From Oscillospiraceae bacterium (GTDB lineage Bacteria > Bacillota > Clostridia > Oscillospirales > CAG-382), in NCBI GenBank assembly GCA_015064625.1, contig SVRW01000006.1, forward strand, positions 16,692 through 80,691: a DNA stretch of 64,000 nt, written 5' to 3'. The position numbers and the translations under genes were made by a program. Below, in pieces: positions 52,530 to 61,319 of the stretch (the first letter of the stretch is position 1; each line of letters begins with the position of its first letter). The notes under the pieces are model-generated. The model saw nothing but the letters and a program-made list of their open reading frames with translations. It was not told the origin of the DNA and did not search any database.

Positions 52530-52565
52530 TAAAAAATACGCGAAAACGATTTGTTTTCGCGTATT
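52530..52565 (-). terminator. Intrinsic terminator of folD
   Basis: AATACGCGAAAAC/GTTTTCGCGTATT arms (52535-52547/52553-52565) are followed on the minus strand by TTTTTT. It is convergent with the previous terminator. Confidence 0.75.
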
Positions 52566-52568
52566 AGA

Positions 52569-53414
52569 CTATTTATCATTTGATGCTTCAAGGGTATTAA
52601 GTAAAAGCTGGGCTATAGTCATAGGCCCTACTCCGCCTGGAACAGGGGTGATAAATGAAGCTTTTTCTTTACAGCTTTCGAAATCAGCATCACCAGTAAC
52701 CTTGCCGTCGGGCAAGCGGTTTATACCGACGTCGATAACAACCGCACCTTCTTTTATCATATCACCTGTAAGAAATTTTGGTTTCCCTATGGCGACAATA
52801 ATAATATCTGCATTTTTTGTATATTCTTCAAGATTTTTTGTTCTTGAATGGCAAACTGTAACAGTTCCGTTCCTTTGCAAAAGCAAAAGTGCCATAGGCT
52901 TTCCTACGATATTGCTTCTTCCGATAACAACGCAGTTTTTTCCGTTTACGTCTATTTCGTATTTGTCAAGCAAGTGAAGAATACCGCCAGGAGTGCAAGG
53001 AAGAAATTTTGCATTTCCTAAAAAATATTTTCCTATGTTGCTTTCTGAAAAAGCATCAACGTCTTTTTCAGGGGATATGGTATCAATAACTTTTTTCTCG
53101 TCAATTCCCTTCGGGAGAGGAACTTGAACAAGAATACCGTTTATTTTTTCATCGCAATTGAGCTTTTCGATGAGAGCTAATACTTCTTCCTCCGTAGCAG
53201 TTTCGGGTAGAGTGTATTCATAGCTTGTGATTCCCGCTTCTGCACAGGCATTTTTCTTGTTTCTTACGTAAATTTTTGATGCAGGGTCATTTCCAACCAA
53301 AACCACCGCAAGGGAAGGAGCTTCTATGCCTTTTTCCTTTTGGGAATCTATTTTTGCTTTTATTTCAGCTCTGATTTCACAAGACAGAGCTTTTCCGTCC
53401 ATTATTGTGCTCAT
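52569..53414 (-). CDS. folD: Methylenetetrahydrofolate dehydrogenase/cyclohydrolase
   Basis: A bifunctional cytosolic enzyme converting 5,10-methylene-THF to 10-formyl-THF, 281 residues. It carries the catalytic Lys region SKIYVRNKKNACAEAGI, VQVPLPKG, the NADP-binding VVIGRSNIVGKPMALLLL and C-terminal PGGVGPMTIAQLLLNT. With metF at 12884 it supplies one-carbon units. It lies 24 bases after lgt on the same strand. Confidence 0.95.
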   Translation of the reverse strand: MSTIMDGKALSCEIRAEIKAKIDSQKEKGIEAPSLAVVLVGNDPASKIYVRNKKNACAEAGITSYEYTLPETATEEEVLALIEKLNCDEKINGILVQVPLPKGIDEKKVIDTISPEKDVDAFSESNIGKYFLGNAKFLPCTPGGILHLLDKYEIDVNGKNCVVIGRSNIVGKPMALLLLQRNGTVTVCHSRTKNLEEYTKNADIIIVAIGKPKFLTGDMIKEGAVVIDVGINRLPDGKVTGDADFESCKEKASFITPVPGGVGPMTIAQLLLNTLEASNDK

Positions 53415-53437
53415 TTTTTAACCTTTATTTGTATTTT

Positions 53438-54538
53438 TTATTCTTCGTATCCGTCTTCACAAGAATCTTCTTCATCGGGTGCGCATCTTGGAATCTCAAA
53501 CCCTTCGGGGATTTTGTCTTCTATATAGGGCTTGTCCATTGTTTCCACCGTATCATTGTAGTTCTCCGCGGCTTCTACGGATTCTAAGGTTTCTTCGTCG
53601 TTTTCGTAATCATATCCAAAAGATTCTCTCAACTCATAAAGCTCCTCTTCTTCTTCAAACGCTCTTTTTCTGAGATAGAAATAAAGAGAGATACCAACAA
53701 CTACAAGAAGTATGCTGAGATAAACGAAGGCTTTAAGTCCAGGTTTTGTTGCGGTGCCGAAGAAATCCAAGGGATCTCTGTAACCAAAACTGCTGAAAAT
53801 CATACAGCTGTCGGTTCTGAGAAGCTCTATAAATGCTCTGCCTATGCCGTACCAAGCGAGGTAGAAGCATAAAATCTGACCGTTTACTCGTTTTTTGCGG
53901 TAAATTATGTTTGCTATAATAAATCCTAAAATATTCCAGAGAGATTCGTATAAGAAGGTAGGATGTACGTATTTCATAGCGTAGGGGGTATCGTAATTTG
54001 CTATAGACATTCTGAATATGAAGTTTTTAATACCTTCAGAGCTTCCGTAAGCTTCAGCATTAAAGAAATTACCCCATCTGCCTATTGCCTGCGCTATCAT
54101 AACTGCGGGAGCAATGGCGTCAAGCATTTTTAATGCGTTTAATTCTTTGATACGGCAATAAATCAGAATTGTGATAAGTCCGAAAACAATCCCACCATAA
54201 ATCGCAAGTCCACCGTCACGTATTCCGAAAACCGCTTCTTTCAACGAATCAAAATGGTCAATATTGGTCAAAACGTAAAAGGTTCTCGCTCCTACTATGC
54301 CAAGAGGCAAAGCGAAAAGAGCAATATTCATTGTATGGTCTTCTATGATGCCTTCCGACTTTTTGGCACGAATCATAGCATAAACGTATGCGACAATCAT
54401 AGCACTTACTATAATAAGTCCGTACCAATAAATATACATAGGTTTGTCAGAACCGAAAAGCTTGCCAAGGTCAAAGGCAACTCTGTCGACGACGAATCTT
54501 TCTTCAAAAAGTCCAGGAAAGCCGATAATATGCTTCAT
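53438..54538 (-). CDS. lgt: Prolipoprotein diacylglyceryl transferase with acidic tail
   Basis: A membrane enzyme that attaches diacylglyceryl to the lipobox Cys of lipoproteins. The 366-residue product has the multi-pass Lgt core with the signature AQAIGRWGNFFNAEAYG and the second conserved stretch YHPTFLYES-like VHPTFLYESLWN. After the last membrane segment (about residue 285), 80 residues of very acidic Glu/Asp/Tyr-rich tail follow, which ordinary Lgt of about 270 residues lacks. AAGGAGACC precedes the ATG. Neighbours are two M16 peptidases and folD. Confidence 0.92.
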   Translation of the reverse strand: MKHIIGFPGLFEERFVVDRVAFDLGKLFGSDKPMYIYWYGLIIVSAMIVAYVYAMIRAKKSEGIIEDHTMNIALFALPLGIVGARTFYVLTNIDHFDSLKEAVFGIRDGGLAIYGGIVFGLITILIYCRIKELNALKMLDAIAPAVMIAQAIGRWGNFFNAEAYGSSEGIKNFIFRMSIANYDTPYAMKYVHPTFLYESLWNILGFIIANIIYRKKRVNGQILCFYLAWYGIGRAFIELLRTDSCMIFSSFGYRDPLDFFGTATKPGLKAFVYLSILLVVVGISLYFYLRKRAFEEEEELYELRESFGYDYENDEETLESVEAAENYNDTVETMDKPYIEDKIPEGFEIPRCAPDEEDSCEDGYEE

Positions 54539-54548
54539 ATAGGTCTCC

Positions 54549-55826
54549 TTACTGTCTTGGAACTATCACGGAGATAGCCATTTTGTCTGTTCTGTAGTTT
54601 TCTTCGAAACAACGTTTAACGTCTTCATATGAAGCATTTGCAATATAGTCTGTAAGCTCTAACAGATCCATTCCCTCAAAAATAAGAGACAAAAATGTGG
54701 AAACTATCTGTTCTGTGCCGTCAAAGCATGAAAGCTGTGCGGCATAAAGAGCTTTCTTCGCTCTTTCAAATTCTTCTTCCGTGAAGAAATTCTTGCGACG
54801 TTTTTCAAACTCTTCCTTTATGGAGTTGAAAACTGCGTCAGGATCTTCTCCAGACCCGCCAATACAAACAAGGGCAACGTCTCTGAAGGCTTCATAATTT
54901 GCACCGAATTTTCCATTGATAAGCCCTTCGTCGTAAAGCTTGCCATAAAAATCACTGCTTTCGTCAAAAAGAAGGGTTAACAAAATATTGTTTTCAACGA
55001 AGAATTTATATTTTCCCTCGGATGTTTCGGGATGCTTCAATTTCAATCCGATGTTATAAAGTGGGATTGCAACGTCAAGAGCCTGCGTTATTTTTTCTTC
55101 CGCTATTTCATCTGGTTCAGAAGGATATTTTCTTTCAATCTTTATTTCCTCGTCGGGCGAGGTTAAAATCTTGTCAGCAACGGATAAGACCGTTTCCATA
55201 TCAATATTACCACTGATACAGAGAACCATATTGGATAAATTGTAGAAGCATTTATAGGTTTTGTGAAGAATTTCAGGGGTTATTTCTGCAATGGAATCAA
55301 CCGTTCCTGCAATATCTATTTTAACAGGATGGTTCTGATAAAGGGCAGAAAGCATATTGAAATATACCTTCCACGAAGGAAGATCGTCATACATTTTGAT
55401 TTCTTGACCGATAATGCCCTGCTCCTTGTCAACGGTTTCCTTTGTAAAATAAGGATGTCTTACAAAGTCAAGAAGAACTTCAAGATTCTCTTTAACGTTG
55501 TCTGTTGCATAAAAAAGATATGCAGTTTTTTCAAAGGACGTATATGCGTTTGCACTTCCGCCAAATTTTGCGTATCTGGAGAAGGCGTCTGTTCCGTCTT
55601 CATTTTCGAAAAGCTTATGCTCCATAAAGTGAGCAAGACCGTCGGGAATTACTGTATCCTCGGCTTCTCCTTCAACTCTGAAAACTCTGTCGATAGAGCC
55701 GTATTTTGTAGCAAAAACCGCATAAGTTGTGGTGAAGCTCTTTGGGAAAAGATATATATCAAGACCCGATTTGTGCTTTGTATAGTAGTATTTTTCGCCT
55801 AAGCGTTTGTTTTCTCTTGTTTCCAT
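54549..55826 (-). CDS. M16-family zinc peptidase (YmfH-like)
   Basis: The 425-residue pitrilysin-family protein has an intact inverted zinc motif HFMEH (HxxEH) in GLAHFMEHKLFENEDG and the distal Glu in GQEIKMYDD about 75 residues later. The C-terminal M16 domain holds the substrate-binding R/Y region. It resembles the active partner of the YmfF/YmfH pair in Firmicutes, thought to form a peptide-degrading heterodimer. It follows the non-catalytic partner by five bases. Confidence 0.85.
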   Translation of the reverse strand: METRENKRLGEKYYYTKHKSGLDIYLFPKSFTTTYAVFATKYGSIDRVFRVEGEAEDTVIPDGLAHFMEHKLFENEDGTDAFSRYAKFGGSANAYTSFEKTAYLFYATDNVKENLEVLLDFVRHPYFTKETVDKEQGIIGQEIKMYDDLPSWKVYFNMLSALYQNHPVKIDIAGTVDSIAEITPEILHKTYKCFYNLSNMVLCISGNIDMETVLSVADKILTSPDEEIKIERKYPSEPDEIAEEKITQALDVAIPLYNIGLKLKHPETSEGKYKFFVENNILLTLLFDESSDFYGKLYDEGLINGKFGANYEAFRDVALVCIGGSGEDPDAVFNSIKEEFEKRRKNFFTEEEFERAKKALYAAQLSCFDGTEQIVSTFLSLIFEGMDLLELTDYIANASYEDVKRCFEENYRTDKMAISVIVPRQ

Positions 55827-55831
55827 CTTTC

Positions 55832-57121
55832 CTATTCGGCTTCTCCTTTCAGTAAATATACGGTGTCAAGCATTAATCTGTTCGCAACTGCTACAATGCG
55901 CTCTTTTGTTATACCGTCAACCTTTTCTGCAAATTCTTCGGGGGTAGCGATTCTTCCATCCGTATACAAACGGCGAACAGACCCCCAAGAAATAATTCCA
56001 CCCAAATTGTCTGTTACCATCTTGAATGAATTGATAACGGATCTTTTTCCGTTTTCCATTTCCTCGTCGGAAATATTACCGTTTTTCATGGCGTCAAGCT
56101 CTGTTAAAATAGCGGTTTTAGCCTTTTCAAAGTTTGAAGTTTCAATTCCGCTTGATACAAGCATAACGCCTTTGAGAGCTGTGTATATAGGTCTGCAATA
56201 ATAGCAGAGGCTGAGTTTTTCACGCACGTTCATAAAGAGCTTGCTTGTAGGAGAAGAACCAAAAATATCACAGAAAAGCTGTATATCAAGAAGTTCTTCG
56301 TCTGTTTTCGGAACAAAATCCGTTCTGAATCCAAGAATAAGCTTTCCTTGGCTTACGTCAAAGGATTCTTCAACCTCTTTAAGCTCTCCCGCTTCCTTTA
56401 TAACTGTCTGAGAGGTAATATTTCTCTCACCTTCGGGAAAGTGAATGTTTTTGTTTATATAGCTTTTAACGTCTTCATGGGACATACTACCCGCATAAAA
56501 AATCTCAATGGGGTATTTGGAGAAAAGCTCCTTATATGAATCCATAAGGCTGTCTACGGTAGTTTTCTCAACGGCTGGAATTGTTCCGTTTGCGTCCAGA
56601 GCAAAGGGCTCGCCTTCGCACATTATTTCTCCACATCTGTCGTTAGCGAAAGAAGCTTTATTGTTTATTTTTTCCTTCATGGAATCAATAAGATTTTTCT
56701 TCTCACGGTCAACTATCTCGGTGTCGAATTTTCCGTTTTTAAGGTATGGGTGTAGCATAACTTCGGAAAGAAGCTTTGTACCTTCGTCAAATAAATCCGT
56801 TCCGTCATATGCGTATTCATTATTGATAAGTGAAAGCTCAAAAACTACAATCTGCTTTTCGCCCTTCTTCTGAACGAAGGCGTTAACGGAAGCAGAATAA
56901 AGGTCTGCCATGCGTTTTCCAAGCTCAACGAGAGAAGGATATTTTTCGCAAGCGGCTGTAAGCACGTCTGTAAGAAGCGAAAATCTTGAAGCGGTTTCTT
57001 CTTTCAGTGGTGTTATTACGTTTATAGTGAGCAGGTTCGTCTTGAAACGGTCGGTTTTCAACGAGTTTAGTCTTATACCCGCTTTTATGTTTTCTGATAT
57101 ATAATTGAGTTTTTCCGCCAT
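55832..57121 (-). CDS. M16-family peptidase partner lacking the zinc motif (YmfF-like)
   Basis: The 429-residue protein has the M16 fold and C-terminal domain features (LSLCYYCRPIYTALKGVMLVSSGI) but no HxxEH at the matching N-terminal place, so it should be a non-catalytic subunit, as YmfF is paired with YmfH. I chose the ATG at 57121 (GGAGAAAAT upstream) over a frame 21 codons longer that reads through the AAGAAGAAAAG repeat. It is co-transcribed with the active peptidase and lgt. Confidence 0.82.
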   Translation of the reverse strand: MAEKLNYISENIKAGIRLNSLKTDRFKTNLLTINVITPLKEETASRFSLLTDVLTAACEKYPSLVELGKRMADLYSASVNAFVQKKGEKQIVVFELSLINNEYAYDGTDLFDEGTKLLSEVMLHPYLKNGKFDTEIVDREKKNLIDSMKEKINNKASFANDRCGEIMCEGEPFALDANGTIPAVEKTTVDSLMDSYKELFSKYPIEIFYAGSMSHEDVKSYINKNIHFPEGERNITSQTVIKEAGELKEVEESFDVSQGKLILGFRTDFVPKTDEELLDIQLFCDIFGSSPTSKLFMNVREKLSLCYYCRPIYTALKGVMLVSSGIETSNFEKAKTAILTELDAMKNGNISDEEMENGKRSVINSFKMVTDNLGGIISWGSVRRLYTDGRIATPEEFAEKVDGITKERIVAVANRLMLDTVYLLKGEAE

Positions 57122-57149
57122 AAGATTTTCTCCGAAATTTTTATTTATT

Positions 57150-57194
57150 CTTCTTTTCTTCTTTGAAAAGAAGAAAAGAAGCAAAAGAAGAAAC
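57150..57194. repeat. AAGAAGAAAAG-type palindromic repeat, copy 1
   Basis: CTTCTTTTCTTCTTT/AAAGAAGAAAAGAAG hairpin followed by CAAAAGAAGAAACT. A related copy lies at 62025-62071. Confidence 0.6.
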
Positions 57195-57197
57195 TAA

Positions 57198-57665
57198 TTA
57201 TTTTTCTAATTCTATCAACGCAACTGCGTGAGAGGAGATTCCTTCGCCCCTGCCCGTAAAGCCCATATGTTCTTCCGTCGTTGCTTTAACGTTGACGGGA
57301 GCTGACGTTATCTTTTCGATATTATGTTTGATTTCATCAATATAAGGGGCAATTTTTGGTGCTTGGGCAACTACTGTGCAATCGATATTCACAACCTTGT
57401 AGCCCTCTGTTTTGAGTAAAGACACAGTATGTTCCAAAAGGAGCATACTTGAAATTCCTTTATATTTTGGGTCTTTATCAGGAAAATGTTTACCTATATC
57501 TCCAAGCCCTGCCGCACCAAGCAAAGCATCACAAACGGCATGAAGAAGAACGTCTGCGTCGGAATGTCCCAGAAGCCCTTTTGAATGGGGAATCTTAACA
57601 CCGCCTATTATCAATTCTCTGTCTTCCACAAGTCTGTGGGCATCGTAACCGATTCCTATTCTCAT
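57198..57665 (-). CDS. ispF: 2-C-methyl-D-erythritol 2,4-cyclodiphosphate synthase
   Basis: The fifth step of the MEP isoprenoid pathway, a trimeric zinc enzyme. The 155-residue product has [15 protein letters not shown], the metal-binding [19 protein letters not shown] and [21 protein letters not shown] use the ATG at 57665, which begins [11 protein letters not shown] as in the family; a GTG four codons earlier is the alternative. It lies downstream of ispD on the same strand, separated by a miniature repeat element. Confidence 0.93.
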   Translation of the reverse strand: MRIGIGYDAHRLVEDRELIIGGVKIPHSKGLLGHSDADVLLHAVCDALLGAAGLGDIGKHFPDKDPKYKGISSMLLLEHTVSLLKTEGYKVVNIDCTVVAQAPKIAPYIDEIKHNIEKITSAPVNVKATTEEHMGFTGRGEGISSHAVALIELEK

Positions 57666-57679
57666 ATTATACCCCACTG

Positions 57680-57826
57680 TTCAATTCGAAATTCGGAATT
57701 CGGAATTACGAATCGAGGAAATTTTTCTTCCGATGGTCGAAAAATATTTTATTAAAATGCTTTTCGAACGTAGAGAGAAAAGCTGCATTTATTCCGCATT
57801 CCGCATTCATAATTCCGCATTGTCTT
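57680..57826. repeat. ATTCCGAATTC-type miniature element, copy 3
   Basis: ATTCGAAATTCGGAATTCGGAATTACGAAT at the left and ATTCCGCATTCCGCATTCATAATTCCGCATT at the right form terminal inverted repeats (longer than given here by position only: arms about 57681-57713 and 57790-57822). The core matches copy 1 at 16786 in reverse orientation. It fills the gap between ispF and ispD. Confidence 0.75.
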
Positions 57827-58535
57827 AAATTTTCCCTTGCTTTTTCAAAGATACAATAGCCTTTGCCATTGTGACGTCGTATTCTGTGGTAAGTTTCATA
57901 TTTTCGCTTCCGCAGTCTACGTAACTTACTTTAAATCCTGCACGTTCAACCATTGATGATTCGTCTGTAAATTCCACCTCGTCTTTTACAGAAACACCGT
58001 ATGATGCAATATAAACCTTTTTTAAAAAGACCTGCGGAGTCTGAACGGCAAGCAAATATTTTCTTTCAGGGGTGTATACCATCCCCACATCTTTGTTGTT
58101 GTATTTTATAGTATCCGTAACGGCTGTGCAAGCACAAGCAGCACCTGTAGCCAAGCATTCCTCAACTAAGGAATCAATTTGAGTAGCGGTTATAAAAGGG
58201 CGCGCACAATCGTGAACGGCAACAATGTCAGTTTTCCGTCCCGTAGCTTTGACGCCCGTAAAGGAGGAATCCGCTCTGGTTTTTCCCCCTTTTGAATATA
58301 TGAAATTGATATTCGGGTATTTTTCTGCGAATGGTTGTGCTTTTTCGCGGAATTTGTCTTCAAAATTTGAAACAACAACTATTTCGTCAATATATTTTGA
58401 TGAACAGAAGGCTTCAAGTACCATTTCAAACAACGTAACACCGCCAAGCTTTATAAACGGCTTTAGCACTTTTCCCATTCTCGTACCGCTTCCCGCCCCC
58501 AATATTACGGCGGAAACACGCATGTTTTTAATCAT
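57825..58535 (-). CDS. ispD: 2-C-methyl-D-erythritol 4-phosphate cytidylyltransferase
   Basis: The third MEP-pathway step, making CDP-methylerythritol. The 236-residue product has the CTP-binding AVILGAGSGTRMGK, VHDCARPFI and DEVEFTDESSMVE. A start six residues in (MRVSAVILG) is equally plausible. The gene is flanked on both sides by miniature repeat elements and paired with ispF, as is common. Confidence 0.93.
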   Translation of the reverse strand: MIKNMRVSAVILGAGSGTRMGKVLKPFIKLGGVTLFEMVLEAFCSSKYIDEIVVVSNFEDKFREKAQPFAEKYPNINFIYSKGGKTRADSSFTGVKATGRKTDIVAVHDCARPFITATQIDSLVEECLATGAACACTAVTDTIKYNNKDVGMVYTPERKYLLAVQTPQVFLKKVYIASYGVSVKDEVEFTDESSMVERAGFKVSYVDCGSENMKLTTEYDVTMAKAIVSLKKQGKI

Positions 58536-58552
58536 AGCCTTACCGTAGTTAA

Positions 58553-58668
58553 TTCGGAATTATGAATGCGGAATGCGGAATAATCGGAAAGCCAAAATTT
58601 AAGGTTTTTCTTCAAAAATTGTGCGTCCCACTATTCCGAATTCCGAATTACGAATTCCGCATTGAATT
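58553..58668. repeat. ATTCCGAATTC-type miniature element, copy 4
   Basis: AATTCGGAATTATGAATGCGGAATGCGGAAT at the left and ATTCCGAATTCCGAATTACGAATTCCGCATT at the right (about 58555-58584 and 58633-58663) are inverted repeats of the same family as copies 1 and 3, but the core differs. It lies between the oxidoreductase gamma gene and ispD. Confidence 0.7.
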
Positions 58669-59194
58669 AAAAGTTGTATCCCAAATTCAAAGCCTTTTTA
58701 TTATTTTCAGCAAGCTTTGGTTTTTTCTTTGCGGTTTCGCCAACAACGCATTCAACGAAGAAGTCAAAATCAAAGAGCTTTGAAACCTTCATAAGCTGAC
58801 CGAGCATAATAACGTTTGCGCCGCCTACAAGGTCGTTTTCGTTTGCCATAACTGTAGCAGGAATGTAAACAACGGTGATGTCAGTTCTGTCCGTTTTCTG
58901 CGAAACGAGAGAGCTATCAACGAGTACGATTCCGCCTGGAACGACCTTGTCAATAAATTTGTCAAAGGAAGGTCCGTTCATAGCGATAAGAATGTCGGGC
59001 TTTGTTACGAGAGGAGAACCGATAGGCTCGTCAGAAATGATAACGGAGCAGTTAGCCGTACCGCCACGCATTTCGGGACCGTAGGAAGGAAGCCAGCTGA
59101 TGTGCTTGTCAGCCTCCATACCTGCCAAAGCCAACTGTTTGCCTGCAAAAAGAATACCTTGACCGCCGAATCCGGCAAGAAGTAAATTTTTCAT
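58667..59194 (-). CDS. 2-oxoacid:ferredoxin oxidoreductase gamma subunit
   Basis: The 175-residue product has the PorG/VorC-type domain: [18 protein letters not shown] at the start, [22 protein letters not shown] and [13 protein letters not shown]. It is the last gene of the minus-strand set ferredoxin-alpha-beta-gamma. AAGGGAG precedes the ATG. The complex oxidatively decarboxylates 2-oxoacids to acyl-CoA with ferredoxin as acceptor. Confidence 0.9.
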   Translation of the reverse strand: MKNLLLAGFGGQGILFAGKQLALAGMEADKHISWLPSYGPEMRGGTANCSVIISDEPIGSPLVTKPDILIAMNGPSFDKFIDKVVPGGIVLVDSSLVSQKTDRTDITVVYIPATVMANENDLVGGANVIMLGQLMKVSKLFDFDFFVECVVGETAKKKPKLAENNKKALNLGYNF

Positions 59195-59209
59195 CGTTTT
59201 TCTCCCTTC

Positions 59210-59950
59210 TTATTCTGCGGTAACGTCTTTGTAAACGCCCAAAGGATATTGCTTCATGGAGTTTTCTCTGAGCCATTCAAGAGATGCTTCAGGAGAGAGA
59301 CCCCAGTTTGTAGGACATGTTGAAAGAACCTCTACTATTGTAAGTCCCTTCTTTTCACCCTGCAAAGTGAAGGCCTTTTTGATAGCTTTTTTTGCGGCAC
59401 GAACGTTTTTAACGCAGTCAACTGCAACACGTTCTGCATATGCAACACCGTCAAGCGTGGAAAGCATTTCGCAAACTCTTATAGGAGAACCCTGAATTTC
59501 TTTTTTACGTCCGTAAGGAGAGGTTGTGGTAACCTGACCCAAAAGGGTTGTAGGAGCCATCTGTCCACCTGTCATACCATAAACGCAGTTGTTTATAAAG
59601 ATAATAGTGATGTTTTCGCCGCGTGCGCTGGAGTGAACCGTTTCACAAGTACCGATAGCGGCAAGGTCGCCGTCGCCCTGATATGTAAAAACGTATTTAT
59701 CGGGAAGCGCTCTCTTAACACCCGTTGCAAGAGCAGGAGCTCTGCCGTGGGGAGCTTCGATGCAGTCGCATCCGAAATAGTTATAAGCAAATACGGAGCA
59801 TCCAACAGGTGCAATACCGATTGTATCACCTTCAATGTTGAGCTCGTCGATAACCTCAGCTACAAGACGGTGAACGATACCGTGTGTGCAACCTGGGCAA
59901 TAATGAAAAGGAATATCTGTAAGAGCTTTAGGTTTATCAAATACTACCAT
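59210..59950 (-). CDS. 2-oxoacid:ferredoxin oxidoreductase beta (TPP) subunit
   Basis: The 246-residue product binds thiamine pyrophosphate through GDGDLAAIGTCETVHSSARGENITIIFINNCVYGMTGGQ (seen as GDGD...NN pattern near residues 93-130). The N-terminal FHYCPGCTHG is typical of the group annotated VorA or KorB in Clostridia. Its ATG overlaps the alpha stop (TAATG), so the two are coupled. Confidence 0.9.
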   Translation of the reverse strand: MVVFDKPKALTDIPFHYCPGCTHGIVHRLVAEVIDELNIEGDTIGIAPVGCSVFAYNYFGCDCIEAPHGRAPALATGVKRALPDKYVFTYQGDGDLAAIGTCETVHSSARGENITIIFINNCVYGMTGGQMAPTTLLGQVTTTSPYGRKKEIQGSPIRVCEMLSTLDGVAYAERVAVDCVKNVRAAKKAIKKAFTLQGEKKGLTIVEVLSTCPTNWGLSPEASLEWLRENSMKQYPLGVYKDVTAE

Positions 59951-61017
59951 TATTTTGCTCCTCCTTCGCTGATTTTAACGATTTGTTCGAGAACTTCATC
60001 GGGAGTGGGGATAACGCCGCCTGTACGTCCATAGTGGTATACGGGCTTCTTGCAGCTTGTTGCAACCTTAACGTCATCCGTCATTTGTCCCATGTTCATT
60101 TCAAGGGAAAGGAATGCGTTAACCTTATCTGCATATTCAGCAAGCTGCTTGGAGGGATAAGGCCAGAGAGTTATAGGTCTGAAAAGACCAACCTTGATTC
60201 CCTTTTCACGAGCCATGTTGATAGCTGTTTTTGCAATTCTTGCAGTGATACCGTAAGAAACGATAAGGATATCCGCATCATCTGCCATATAAGTATCAAA
60301 GAGAACTTCTTTTTCTTCGATCTCTTTGTATCTTTCATATCTTTCAAGAATGATTCTTTCAAGCTCATCGGGGTTGATGTAAAGAGAGTTTACGATGTTA
60401 TGGGGTCTTTTTCCGCCGTGACCTGTTGTTGCCCAAGTTTTTTCGGGAAGAACGCGCTGGCGTTTTGCTTCAAAGTCAACGGGCTCCATCATCTGACCCA
60501 ATGCACCGTCTGCAAGAATCATAACGGGCATTCTGTAGATATCAGCAAGGTCGAAGGCTTCGCCAACGAGAGTTGCCATTTCCTGTACGTATGCAGGGGC
60601 GAGAACGATAAAATGCATATCGCCGTGACCCAATGCTTTTGTTGCCTGATAATAGTCCTGCTGTGCAGGCTGAATACCGCCAAGACCAGGTCCTCCACGC
60701 TGTACGTTGATAATAACGCAAGGAAGGTCAGAGCCAACTATGTAAGAAATACCTTCGGATTTAAGGGAAATTCCAGGTGAAGATGAGGACGTGAAAACAC
60801 GTGCGCCCGTGGAAGCTGCACCGAGAACCATATTGATTGCAGCTATTTCGCTTTCTGCCTGAAGGCAGAGACCGTCAACCTTGGGCATATTTTTTGCAAG
60901 ATATTCAGAAAGTTCTGTCTGAGGTGTGATAGGGTAGCCGAAGAATAAACGGCAACCTGAACGAATGGCTGCTTCTGCCAAGGCTTCATTGCCTTTCATC
61001 AAGACTTTTTTTGCCAT
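59950..61017 (-). CDS. vorB: 2-oxoacid:ferredoxin oxidoreductase alpha subunit (VorB type)
   Basis: The 355-residue protein starts KVLMKGNEALAEAAIRSGC and has FGYPITPQTELSEYLA, QAESEIAAINMVLGAASTGARVFTSSSSPGISLK and RGGPGLGG, the pyrimidine-binding and domain II features of the alpha subunit. The set with a small ferredoxin matches the 3-methyl-2-oxobutanoate (VorB) or 2-oxoglutarate type; substrate cannot be fixed from sequence. AAAGGAGAC precedes the ATG. Confidence 0.87.
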   Translation of the reverse strand: MAKKVLMKGNEALAEAAIRSGCRLFFGYPITPQTELSEYLAKNMPKVDGLCLQAESEIAAINMVLGAASTGARVFTSSSSPGISLKSEGISYIVGSDLPCVIINVQRGGPGLGGIQPAQQDYYQATKALGHGDMHFIVLAPAYVQEMATLVGEAFDLADIYRMPVMILADGALGQMMEPVDFEAKRQRVLPEKTWATTGHGGKRPHNIVNSLYINPDELERIILERYERYKEIEEKEVLFDTYMADDADILIVSYGITARIAKTAINMAREKGIKVGLFRPITLWPYPSKQLAEYADKVNAFLSLEMNMGQMTDDVKVATSCKKPVYHYGRTGGVIPTPDEVLEQIVKISEGGAK

Positions 61018-61061
61018 TTTTTAAGTCTCCTTTATTTTAAAATTAGTTTTTTTCTCTTTTG

Positions 61062-61271
61062 TTAGTCTTTTTCGACCTTAATTACAACGTCGGGACACAT
61101 CATTGCACACATTGCACAAGCGATACATGCGCTTTGGTCTGTAATACCCGCAGGGTGATATCCTTTTGCGTTTACCACTTTTTCATCAAGAGCCAAAAGC
61201 TTCTTGGGGCAGGCAAGAACGCAAAGTCCGCAACCTTTGCAAAGGTCTGTTTTAAACGTGAGCTTTGTCAT
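61062..61271 (-). CDS. 2x[4Fe-4S] ferredoxin subunit of the oxidoreductase
   Basis: The 69-residue protein has two cluster motifs, [14 protein letters not shown] and [14 protein letters not shown], each CxxCxxCxxxCP. It is the electron-transfer (delta-type) subunit of the 2-oxoacid oxidoreductase. I start it at the ATG at 61271 with GAAAGGA upstream; a longer frame adds 16 Lys/Asn-rich residues without a ribosome binding site. It heads the four-gene cluster. Confidence 0.9.
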   Translation of the reverse strand: MTKLTFKTDLCKGCGLCVLACPKKLLALDEKVVNAKGYHPAGITDQSACIACAMCAMMCPDVVIKVEKD

Positions 61272-61319
61272 TTTATTTTTTCCTTTCGATTTGGAGTATA
61301 TATAATTATTTTTTTTCAA

